Assembly (NCBI GenBank): GCA_023251875.1
Contig: JAHEXY010000003.1
Span: forward strand, 434,001 to 498,000
Reading direction: 5' to 3'
Length of the DNA: 64,000 nt
Origin: Bacteroidota bacterium
GTDB taxonomy: Bacteria > Bacteroidota > Bacteroidia > JAHEXY01
The position numbers and the translations under genes were made by a program. Positions 1 through 7,406 of the stretch are shown here, piece by piece (positions within the stretch are counted from its first letter, which is position 1; the number at the start of each line of letters is the position of its first letter). A model generated the notes under the pieces. The model had not been told where the DNA came from, did no database searches, and saw only the letters and a list, made by a program, of their open reading frames with translations.

Positions 1-1
1 T

Positions 2-1072
2 AGAAACTGTAAGCCTATTTGTTTTCATGAAAATAAATTAGTTGTAAACAAATACGACTCCTTATTTTTTTTGGAAAATGATAAATTATCAAATAAACCA
101 ATTTGTAATTTACCTAACACGTGGAGTAAAAAAATTCTAAACTTAAATAGTCTAGCCTATAGAGTTCTTAGGTCAGGAGTAAATTTTGGTATTTCATTTG
201 ATGAATTTATTTATGTAATACATACTAAAAAATTATACCAAATTAATCCAAAATCAGGAATAATAAAACTTGAAATTAATTTTAAAAATGGAAATGGACC
301 TCTATCAATTGCTAAAATAATTTCTATTGATGGATTCTATGACGGATTGTATTTTGGAGATTACTTTTCAAATCTTAATAAGGATGTAATAAATATTTAT
401 AGAAGAACTACCTCTTCAAATATGTGGGAAGTAATATATACTTTCAAAAAAGGAGAAATTAATCACATTCATTCACTAATCCCGGATGAAAAAAATAAGT
501 GTGTGTGGATTTTAGCCGGTGATTTTGATAATTCTGCCGGCATTTGGAAAGCTACAGACAACTTTAATAATGTTGAACCTATACTTTGTGGAAACCAACA
601 ATACAGAGCATGTGTAGCATTCCCTTTAAATGGAGGATTATTATATGCAACCGATTCACAACTAGAAACCAATTATATTAGATTTTTAAAAAAAACAGAA
701 GATGTTTGGAAGAGCGAAATAATTTCAGAAATTAATGGATCTTGTATATATGGCTGTATGTTAAAAGACAATTTTGTTTTCTCAACAACAACTGAACCTT
801 ATGGCTTAAAGGACTCATTTATACAAAATTTATTTGATCGTAAGAGAGGAAAAGGAATAATTAAGAATGAATCTCATATTATTATTGGAAACATTGAAAA
901 TGGATTTAATATCATATTTAAAAATAAAAAAGATATTTTTCCATATAACCTTTTTCGCTTTGGCACTATAATATTTCCTAATGGTAAAAATGAAACTAAC
1001 ACATTGTATTCATATAGCATTGCAAACAAAATAAACGATCTAGATTTAGAAATAAGGTGTGTTGACATTTAA
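2..1072 (+). CDS. Hypothetical protein, N-terminus cut by window edge
   Basis: The frame is open from the first bases of the window. Codons 2-70 lie in frame upstream of the TTG at 71 and contain no stop, so the true start is probably outside and about 356 C-terminal residues are visible. I do not recognise the family. The protein is rich in short beta-strand-like segments with aromatic residues, and a stretch reading GIWKATDNF resembles a blade of a BNR-type beta-propeller; this is only an impression. No membrane segment is evident in the visible part. It lies 93 bases upstream of the nucleotidyltransferase gene on the same strand, so it may belong to the polysaccharide locus, where poorly conserved proteins of this kind occur. 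Confidence 0.65.
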   Translation, partial: RNCKPICFHENKLVVNKYDSLFFLENDKLSNKPICNLPNTWSKKILNLNSLAYRVLRSGVNFGISFDEFIYVIHTKKLYQINPKSGIIKLEINFKNGNGPLSIAKIISIDGFYDGLYFGDYFSNLNKDVINIYRRTTSSNMWEVIYTFKKGEINHIHSLIPDEKNKCVWILAGDFDNSAGIWKATDNFNNVEPILCGNQQYRACVAFPLNGGLLYATDSQLETNYIRFLKKTEDVWKSEIISEINGSCIYGCMLKDNFVFSTTTEPYGLKDSFIQNLFDRKRGKGIIKNESHIIIGNIENGFNIIFKNKKDIFPYNLFRFGTIIFPNGKNETNTLYSYSIANKINDLDLEIRCVDI

Positions 1073-1165
1073 AAATTTCAGGAAACAATCACTTCAAAAT
1101 ATAAAATGGGCAATGCATAAGAAAAAAAATATTCATTTATTTACACTCTACTCTACATCAATAAC

Positions 1166-1870
1166 ATGAGCAAAAGAGCCATTATTTTAGCTGGAGGGAA
1201 AGGAACCAGATTAAAGCCATATACAATCTCATTGCCAAAATCTTTGGTTCCTATTGGAGAAACTCCCATTTTAGAAATTATTATTCAACAATTAAGAAAA
1301 TCCGGTTTTGATCATATAACAATAACTGTCAACCACTTTGCTGAAATGATACAAGCATTTTTTGGTGATGGGAAAAAATGGGATATCAAAATTGACTATT
1401 CATTGGAAGAAAAGCCATTAAGTACCATGGGGCCTTTATCTTTAATTAATGATTTACCCGATAACTTTTTAATAATGAATGGAGATATACTTACTAATTT
1501 AGATTTTAATGTATTTTATAATAATCACATAAAGAGAGGGAGCAATTTTACAATAGGATCATATAAAAGATTTGATAAAGTTGAATACGGTGTTCTGCAT
1601 AAAAATGAGAAATCGGAATTAATAAAATTTGAAGAAAAACCAACAAATGAGTACTTAGTTAGTATGGGTATTTATATGATGAATAAAAACAATCTCAAAT
1701 ACATTCCCAAAAATACTTTTTTCGGTTTTGATCATTTAATGAATACTTTAATTGAAAATAATATTCTACCATCAATTTATGAATTTGATGGATATTGGTT
1801 GGATATTGGCCGACCGGATGATTACGAGAAAGCAATTAATGACAATAATAAAAATCCTTTTTTCGAATGA
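1166..1870 (+). CDS. Sugar-1-phosphate nucleotidyltransferase
   Basis: Cytoplasmic enzyme that joins a sugar 1-phosphate to a nucleoside triphosphate, giving an activated nucleotide sugar and pyrophosphate. The nucleotide-binding signature GGKGTRLKP is at residues 10-18, the metal-binding NGD at 105-107, and an EKP substrate-loop motif near 82-84. At 234 residues it matches the short RmlA/HddC/GmhB-partner type of NTP_transferase and has no C-terminal left-handed helix domain. Its end overlaps the next epimerase gene by 4 bases (ATGA), implying translational coupling. The sugar is not determined by sequence; a heptose or hexose phosphate is possible. Family call is firm, substrate unknown. 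Confidence 0.9.
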   Translation: MSKRAIILAGGKGTRLKPYTISLPKSLVPIGETPILEIIIQQLRKSGFDHITITVNHFAEMIQAFFGDGKKWDIKIDYSLEEKPLSTMGPLSLINDLPDNFLIMNGDILTNLDFNVFYNNHIKRGSNFTIGSYKRFDKVEYGVLHKNEKSELIKFEEKPTNEYLVSMGIYMMNKNNLKYIPKNTFFGFDHLMNTLIENNILPSIYEFDGYWLDIGRPDDYEKAINDNNKNPFFE

Positions 1871-2736
1871 AAAAAATATTGATAACCGGTAGCTCTGGGT
1901 TTATTGGAAAATCACTAGTTAATTTTCTAAACTCAAAATTCTATCATATTATTGAAACGGGTAATAGTAAAATTATCGATTTATGTAAATGGAACGAAGT
2001 CAAAAATATTTCAACTGCAGATGTTATAATTCATTTAGCCGGCAAGAATTTTGTTCCGGATTCTTTTAAAAACCCTCTACAATATTACAATAATAACATA
2101 GTATCAACAATAAATATTCTAGAGAAGGCAAAGAACGATGGCTCAAAAGTAATTTTTTTTAGTACTTATTTATATGGCAATCCATTGTATTTACCAATAA
2201 ACGAAAATCATCCCAAACGCCCATTAAATCCTTATACTCAATCAAAATTACTTTGCGAAGAATTGTGTGAGGCTTATAATAGGGATTTTGGTGTGCCCGT
2301 TACCATTTTCAGACCTTTTAATATCTATGGGCCAGGACAAAACCCATCCTTTTTTATACCTACTATTATTAATCAAATTGATAATGAGCTTATCCAATTA
2401 AATGATTCTAGACCCAAGCGCGACTTTATTTATATTGATGATATTGTTGACGCTGTGTGGCGTTCTATAGATTATGATCATCATAATTTCAATCTATTTA
2501 ATCTTGGTTCAGGAGTATCAACATCTGTCAAAGATATTGTTAATATGATTATAAAACTTTCCCACTCCAAGGCACGTGCTCATTTTTCAGATCAAATCAG
2601 ACAAGGAGAAATATTAGATACCGTTGCTGATATCACTAAAATAAAAAACGAATTACATTGGGAACCAAAAATTTCTTTTGCTGAGGGATTAGAGATAATG
2701 CTCAAAACTAATATTTCAAAAAATTGCAATACCTAA
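1867..2736 (+). CDS. NAD-dependent epimerase/dehydratase (extended SDR)
   Basis: Nucleotide-sugar epimerase, dehydratase or reductase acting in the cytoplasm. The Rossmann signature TGSSGFIG is at residues 7-14 and the catalytic Tyr/Lys pair (YTQSK) at 123-127, with an upstream FFST segment near 97-100 that supplies the active-site Ser/Thr. The 289-residue length is normal for the family. It overlaps the nucleotidyltransferase by 4 bases, so the two probably act on the same nucleotide sugar. The exact reaction (C4 epimerisation, 4-keto reduction or dehydration) cannot be read from sequence. A second SDR of similar size lies at 14533, so the cluster probably makes more than one modified sugar. 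Confidence 0.88.
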   Translation: MKKILITGSSGFIGKSLVNFLNSKFYHIIETGNSKIIDLCKWNEVKNISTADVIIHLAGKNFVPDSFKNPLQYYNNNIVSTINILEKAKNDGSKVIFFSTYLYGNPLYLPINENHPKRPLNPYTQSKLLCEELCEAYNRDFGVPVTIFRPFNIYGPGQNPSFFIPTIINQIDNELIQLNDSRPKRDFIYIDDIVDAVWRSIDYDHHNFNLFNLGSGVSTSVKDIVNMIIKLSHSKARAHFSDQIRQGEILDTVADITKIKNELHWEPKISFAEGLEIMLKTNISKNCNT

Positions 2737-2775
2737 ATACTGATTATTAAAGACCCTTGTAGAGCTTCTAATTAT

Positions 2776-3870
2776 ATGATGTTACAGAACAACATAAAAC
2801 CAAAAAATGTTATTATTGGCCCTCTTCCTCCAGGTATAGGTGGAATTGCCACAATAACCGGATTATTGCATAATGAATTTAAAAACGATGAAACTTTTAC
2901 TTTTATAAACACAGATAAACTGCCTAATAAAATATCGAAAATTCTTCGTCCATTCAGATTTTTAAAGCAAATTTTACTCACTATTAAAAGAAATAAAGTT
3001 GGAGTAGTATTAATGTTTTCATCTGCATATAACTCCTTTTGGGAAAAGTGTATTTGGTGTTATATATTTAATTTTTTTGGCATTAAAACAGTTGTATTGA
3101 TGGTTGATGGACGCTTTCCAACTTTTTATGAGCAACTTCCAAAGTTTATAAAATACTTAAGTAAAGGTTTGGTTAAAAATTTTGATATTATCGCCACACA
3201 ATCCCCTTTTTGGCAAAGTTATTATAAAACATTATTTCCTAATAATAATATTCAAGTTATAAATCCCGGAATTAATACAGATTATTTTATTCCAATTCAA
3301 CAAAAAAAAATTAACAAACCAATACAATTATTATATGTTGGATGGATGATAAAAAATAAAGGAATTTATGATTTACTTGAAGCTTTATCAATTTTATCTA
3401 AAAAAAATATTCAATACAAACTCTCCATTGTTGGGCCTGATTATGGTAATAAAGAAACTATTAAAGAAAATACAATAAAATTAAATATTGATTCATTCAT
3501 CGAATTTACAGGAGAGCTTGCGTCAATGGATGATCTTCTTAAAAGTTATCAAAATGCTGATATTTTTGTTTTCCCTTCTCATTATGAAGGTTTTCCTTAT
3601 GCTTTAATGGAAGCGATATCATGTGGATTGCCTTGCGTTGGTACTAGAGTAGGAGGCATTCCTGACATTCTAAATAATGGAAAGAATGGAATATTGGTTA
3701 ACGCAAAGAATCCAACAGAGCTTGCTGAAGGAATTCGCACTTTAATTGAAAATGATCAATACAGAAAAGAAATTGGCTTACTAGCAAGAATGCATGCCAT
3801 GAGTAATTATTCCATTTCTAAAAGCATTAAAGATTTTAAAAAAATTTTAAATATTAAAGACGGAGTTTAA
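2776..3870 (+). CDS. Glycosyltransferase family 4
   Basis: Retaining GT-B glycosyltransferase that adds one sugar to a lipid-linked oligosaccharide at the inner face of the membrane. The N-terminus has a glycine-rich acceptor loop (GPLPPGIGGIATIT, about residues 14-27). The C-terminal half has the donor-site pattern, including YVGWMIKNKG and the E-x7-E region EGFPYALME followed by SCGLP. Length 364 residues is usual for GT4. It starts 39 bases after the epimerase and ends 30 bases before asnB in the same operon. An alternative ATG lies one codon downstream (ATGATG). Donor and linkage cannot be inferred. Confidence 0.88.
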   Translation: MMLQNNIKPKNVIIGPLPPGIGGIATITGLLHNEFKNDETFTFINTDKLPNKISKILRPFRFLKQILLTIKRNKVGVVLMFSSAYNSFWEKCIWCYIFNFFGIKTVVLMVDGRFPTFYEQLPKFIKYLSKGLVKNFDIIATQSPFWQSYYKTLFPNNNIQVINPGINTDYFIPIQQKKINKPIQLLYVGWMIKNKGIYDLLEALSILSKKNIQYKLSIVGPDYGNKETIKENTIKLNIDSFIEFTGELASMDDLLKSYQNADIFVFPSHYEGFPYALMEAISCGLPCVGTRVGGIPDILNNGKNGILVNAKNPTELAEGIRTLIENDQYRKEIGLLARMHAMSNYSISKSIKDFKKILNIKDGV

Positions 3871-3900
3871 TTAATCGGAATTAATGTAAGAATTGAGTTT

Positions 3901-5793
3901 ATGTGTGGAATAACAGGAATAATATCTCCAAATGCATCGCTTCATATACAAAAAATGACAGATGCTATAGCTCATCGAGGGCCTGATGATGAGGGTATTT
4001 TTATAGATGAGAATATTGCATTTGGCCATAGGCGATTATCAATTTTAGATTTATCGGCCAATGGCCACCAACCAATGATAAGCGCAGATGGAAGATATAT
4101 ATTAATATTCAATGGCGAAATATACAACCATAATGAAATTCGTGAAAAACTTAAAGATAAATATCCATTTAAATCAAGTTCAGATACCGAAACAATACTC
4201 TATGGTTTTGCAGAGTTTGGCACAGAACTGTTTAATCAATTAAATGGAATATTTGCGTTTGCAATTTATGACAAACAAAAGAATGAAATAATTATAGTAA
4301 GAGACCAATTTGGTGTAAAACCACTTTATTATTATCAACAAGAAAATAATTTTTTGTTCAGTTCAGAAATTAAATCATTCACTTCATTTCCTGATTTTAA
4401 TACTGAAATTGATGAAAATGCATTAGCTAATTATTTATATTTTTTATGGTCGCCAGGCGAAAATACACCCTTTAAAAATTGTAAAAAATTATTGCCGGGT
4501 CATTATATCACTGTTAATGCAAATGATCTTAAAAGTTTTTCTATTCATCAATACTATGAAATTCCATTTAATGGCCAATACGAACAAAAAACAGAACAAG
4601 AATGGATTGACGCATTAGACAAACGCCTTACAAAAGCTGTAGAAAGACAACTCTTATCAGATGTACCCATTGGGTATTTTTTATCAGGAGGCTTAGATTC
4701 TAGTATAATTGTAGCCATTGCTAAAAAGCTACATCCAAATAAAAAGATAAAATGCTTTACAATTGCCGCAGAAACTGATAGCAGATTAGAAGGTTTTGCA
4801 GATGATTTGCCATATGCCAAAAATGTAGCTGATTATTTAAAAGTAGATCTAGAAATTGTAAATGCCAAAGTAGATATTGTAAAAGATTTTGATAAAATGG
4901 TTTATCACCTGGATGAACCACAAGCAGATGCCGCTCCTTTAAATGTGGCTAACATTTGTAAAAAGGCAAGGGAACAAGGTTATATTGTTTTATTAGGAGG
5001 AACAGCCGGTGATGATCTTTTCTCCGGATATAGAAGACATCAGGCTTTATATTTTGATGAAAAATTAAAATTTGTTCCGCATCATATAAAATCATTTGCT
5101 CAAAAACTGACCACTATTTTACCCAACAAATCAGCCCTTACAAGAAGATTAAAGAAAATTTTTTCAATGTATGAGTATAATGATAAGCAAATTCAAATGG
5201 CTTCTTTGTATGGATGGATGCCTTTTAATAAGGTAAAAAAACTATTTCAAAAACCTCCACTTTTATTTGAACCGAATACTTTCTTAAAAAATTCATTGCA
5301 TAATATTCCTAACGAAACATCCCGGCTAAATCAGATGTTGTATTGGGATATGAAATACTTCTTAACAGATCATAACCTAAATTATACCGATAAAATGAGT
5401 ATGATGCATGGCGTTGAAGTTAGGGTTCCATTTTTAGATGTAGAGTTGGTAGAATTTAGTACTAAAATTCCTCCCAACTTAAAAATGAAAGGCACTACAA
5501 CTAAGTATTTATTAAAAAAAGTAGCAGAAAGATATCTTCCTACAGAAGTAATTTACAGATCAAAATCCGGATTTGGCGCACCTGTTAGAGATTGGATCAC
5601 TAAAGATTTAAATTCAAAAATTGAAATTGAATTATCGAAAAATGAACTAGATAAATTAGGAATATTCAACTCATCTGAAGTTGAGAAACTAATTATAACT
5701 AATAAAAAAGGAGAAATTGATGCCTCGTATTCCATTTGGTGTTTGTTAGCCATTCATTCGTGGTCTAAATATTTTACAAATAGAAATAAATGA
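3901..5793 (+). CDS. asnB: Asparagine-synthetase-type amidotransferase (glutamine-hydrolysing)
   Basis: Uses glutamine ammonia and ATP to amidate a carboxylate. The start MCGITGI puts the class II glutaminase nucleophile at Cys2 after Met removal. The synthetase half carries the PP-loop SGGLDSS at about residues 262-268. The 630-residue length is that of full AsnB proteins. Its location inside a polysaccharide operon, with hisH overlapping its last 4 bases, suggests that the real substrate may be a sugar carboxylate, as in WbpS-type enzymes that make uronamides, rather than aspartate. That is an inference from context; the sequence alone would also fit a free asparagine synthetase. The separate N-acetyl-sugar amidotransferase (WbpG/PseA type) usual beside HisH/HisF2 is not visible here. 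Confidence 0.88.
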   Translation: MCGITGIISPNASLHIQKMTDAIAHRGPDDEGIFIDENIAFGHRRLSILDLSANGHQPMISADGRYILIFNGEIYNHNEIREKLKDKYPFKSSSDTETILYGFAEFGTELFNQLNGIFAFAIYDKQKNEIIIVRDQFGVKPLYYYQQENNFLFSSEIKSFTSFPDFNTEIDENALANYLYFLWSPGENTPFKNCKKLLPGHYITVNANDLKSFSIHQYYEIPFNGQYEQKTEQEWIDALDKRLTKAVERQLLSDVPIGYFLSGGLDSSIIVAIAKKLHPNKKIKCFTIAAETDSRLEGFADDLPYAKNVADYLKVDLEIVNAKVDIVKDFDKMVYHLDEPQADAAPLNVANICKKAREQGYIVLLGGTAGDDLFSGYRRHQALYFDEKLKFVPHHIKSFAQKLTTILPNKSALTRRLKKIFSMYEYNDKQIQMASLYGWMPFNKVKKLFQKPPLLFEPNTFLKNSLHNIPNETSRLNQMLYWDMKYFLTDHNLNYTDKMSMMHGVEVRVPFLDVELVEFSTKIPPNLKMKGTTTKYLLKKVAERYLPTEVIYRSKSGFGAPVRDWITKDLNSKIEIELSKNELDKLGIFNSSEVEKLIITNKKGEIDASYSIWCLLAIHSWSKYFTNRNK

Positions 5794-6404
5794 TAACAAT
5801 CATTAATTACGGTTCAGGCAATATAAAAGCTATCGGCAATATATATGATAGATTGAAAATCCCATTTAAAGTTGCCAATCATCCCGAAGAGGTAATAGAT
5901 GCAAAAAAAATAATATTACCTGGAGTGGGTGCATTTGATGAAACCATTGCTATGCTTGATCAATCGGGTTTTAGAAAAATATTGGATCATGAAGTGCTCA
6001 ATAATAAAATTCCTGTATTAGGGATTTGTGTAGGGATGCAAATTTTAGCAAAAAAAAGCGAAGAAGGTAATTTGCCCGGGCTAGGTTGGATAAATGCAGA
6101 AGTAAAAAAAATTGACAAAGCACTTTTAACATCCAAGCCCAAACTCCCGCATCTTGGTTGGAATACTATAAAAATTTCTAAAACGAATGGTCTTTTAAAA
6201 GATGTAGATGAAGAACAAGGCTTTTATTTTTTGCATAGTTATTATTTTGATTGTATAGACACCGAAGACATTATGTCAACAACATTTTATGGAAAAACTT
6301 TTGCATCGTCTGTTAATCACAACAATATTTATGGAGTACAATTTCATCCGGAAAAAAGTCATCACAATGGCGTTAATTTATTAAAGAATTTTGCCGAACT
6401 GTGA
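5790..6404 (+). CDS. hisH: HisH-type glutamine amidotransferase subunit (polysaccharide cluster copy)
   Basis: Class I glutaminase that releases ammonia from glutamine and passes it to a HisF-like partner. The catalytic triad is intact: Cys80 in GICVGMQ, and His186 and Glu188 in QFHPEKSH. The N-terminus begins with the usual NYGSGN. Length 204 residues is normal. The ATG overlaps the asnB stop by 4 bases. No other histidine-biosynthesis gene is nearby, and the HisF partner at 6553 lacks a catalytic residue needed for histidine synthesis. The pair is therefore best read as a HisH2/HisF2 module that supplies ammonia for acetamidino-sugar formation, as known from Pseudomonas O-antigen loci. Confidence 0.9.
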   Translation: MITIINYGSGNIKAIGNIYDRLKIPFKVANHPEEVIDAKKIILPGVGAFDETIAMLDQSGFRKILDHEVLNNKIPVLGICVGMQILAKKSEEGNLPGLGWINAEVKKIDKALLTSKPKLPHLGWNTIKISKTNGLLKDVDEEQGFYFLHSYYFDCIDTEDIMSTTFYGKTFASSVNHNNIYGVQFHPEKSHHNGVNLLKNFAEL

Positions 6405-6407
6405 GTT

Positions 6408-6433
6408 GGAAGACCGAAGTCGGGAGTCGGAAG
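6408..6433 (-). repeat. Inverted partial copy of CTTCCGW heptad array
   Basis: About 3.7 heptads read GGAAGAC / CGAAGTC / GGGAGTC / GGAAG on the + strand, which is the reverse complement of the larger array 24 bases downstream. Arm and array can pair into a long imperfect hairpin directly after the hisH stop codon. Whether this hairpin ends transcription or is only a repeat remnant is not shown by the sequence. Confidence 0.75.
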
Positions 6434-6456
6434 AATGTCTTACTTCTTTCTCTATA

Positions 6457-6537
6457 CTTCCGTCTTCGGTCTCCCGACTTCCGACTTCCGACTTCCGTCT
6501 TCCGTCTTCGGTCTTCCGTCTCCCGTCTTCCGTCTTC
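6457..6537 (+). repeat. Heptad tandem array CTTCCGW, 11.6 copies
   Basis: Eleven complete 7-base units plus 4 bases run without a gap. The consensus is CTTCCGT or CTTCCGA with variants CTTCGGT and CTCCCGA/CTCCCGT. The array is much richer in GC than the surrounding genes. It sits between hisH and hisF, which would otherwise be expected to be tightly coupled, and ends 15 bases before the hisF ATG. A further short copy follows hisF at 7368. Confidence 0.9.
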
Positions 6538-6552
6538 TAACTATACAAAAAA

Positions 6553-7317
6553 ATGCTCAGATCTCGTATAACTCCCTGCCTGCTCGTTCACAAAAAAGGA
6601 TTGGTTAAAACTGTTGGATTCAAAGATCCAAAATATGTAGGCGACCCTATTAATGCTGTAAAAATATTTAACGAAAAAGAAGTAGATGAATTAATTGTAT
6701 TGGATATAGATGCTTCTGTAGAAAAAAGAGGACCGGATTTTGAATTGATTAAGAACTTGGCTATGGAATGTAGAATGCCATTTTGCTATGGAGGCGGTGT
6801 TACTACAGTAGAGCAAGCAAAAAAAATAATTAATCTTGGTGCAGAAAAAGTAGCCTTAAGTTCTGCTGCTATTGAAAACTTTGATGTGCTTGCAAAAATT
6901 GGAAAAGCTGTTGGTGTGCAAAGTTTAGTGGTGGTTTTAGATGTGAAAAAAACTTTTCTTGGTAGCTACGAAATCTATATCCATAACGGAAAAAAAGCTA
7001 CAGGAATGAAAGTAAAAGATTTTGTAACAAAATTACAAAACATTGGTGTTGGAGAAATTGTAATTAACTCCATTGATAGAGATGGTAAAATGGAAGGATA
7101 TGATATCGCATTAATGGATATGGTTCGTGATTTAACTGAAGTACCTTTAACCATTTTAGGTGGAGCAGGCAATTTAAATGACATAAAAGAAGTAATTTCA
7201 CGATACAAAATTATTGGAGCAGCTGCTGGTAGTCTTTTTGTTTTTAAAGGAAAATACCGAGCAGTATTGATTAATTATCCTAATAGCTCAGAAAAAAAGA
7301 ACTTAATTCTTAGCTAA
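6553..7317 (+). CDS. hisF: AglZ/HisF2-type acetamidino modification protein (HisF-like)
   Basis: A (beta/alpha)8-barrel homologue of the imidazole glycerol phosphate synthase cyclase subunit, 254 residues. The N-terminus reads MLRSRITPCLLV, which aligns without gaps to the canonical CLDV start, so residue 11, normally the catalytic Asp, is Leu here. The second catalytic Asp (VVVLDVKK, near residue 130) is kept, as are phosphate-loop glycines such as YGGGV and LGGAG. Loss of Asp11 fits HisF2-type proteins of LPS loci that carry ammonia from HisH to a sugar amidotransferase instead of closing an imidazole ring. It is separated from hisH by a 148-base repeat-bearing gap and has a related repeat on its other side. 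Confidence 0.88.
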   Translation: MLRSRITPCLLVHKKGLVKTVGFKDPKYVGDPINAVKIFNEKEVDELIVLDIDASVEKRGPDFELIKNLAMECRMPFCYGGGVTTVEQAKKIINLGAEKVALSSAAIENFDVLAKIGKAVGVQSLVVVLDVKKTFLGSYEIYIHNGKKATGMKVKDFVTKLQNIGVGEIVINSIDRDGKMEGYDIALMDMVRDLTEVPLTILGGAGNLNDIKEVISRYKIIGAAAGSLFVFKGKYRAVLINYPNSSEKKNLILS

Positions 7318-7367
7318 AAGGCATGAATGTTTATAAAATTAAGGCTGAAGAGCAAATTCGGAAAAAA

Positions 7368-7394
7368 CTTCCGTCTTCCGACTTCGGTCTTCCA
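7368..7394 (+). repeat. Short CTTCCGW heptad array (about 4 units)
   Basis: Units CTTCCGT, CTTCCGA, CTTCGGT and a decayed CTTCCAA run in the same orientation as the large array at 6457-6537. It lies in the 89-base gap between hisF and the two-domain dehydrogenase, so hisF is bracketed by copies of one repeat family. Confidence 0.8.
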
Positions 7395-7406
7395 ACTTTT
7401 TAACAG

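Noticed and set aside
6405-6545. CRISPR array
   Set aside because: The units are contiguous 7-base repeats without spacers, so this is a simple tandem array.
5790-7317. Histidine biosynthesis operon (hisH-hisF)
   Set aside because: No other his genes are present, HisF lacks Asp11, and the surrounding genes all concern polysaccharide synthesis.
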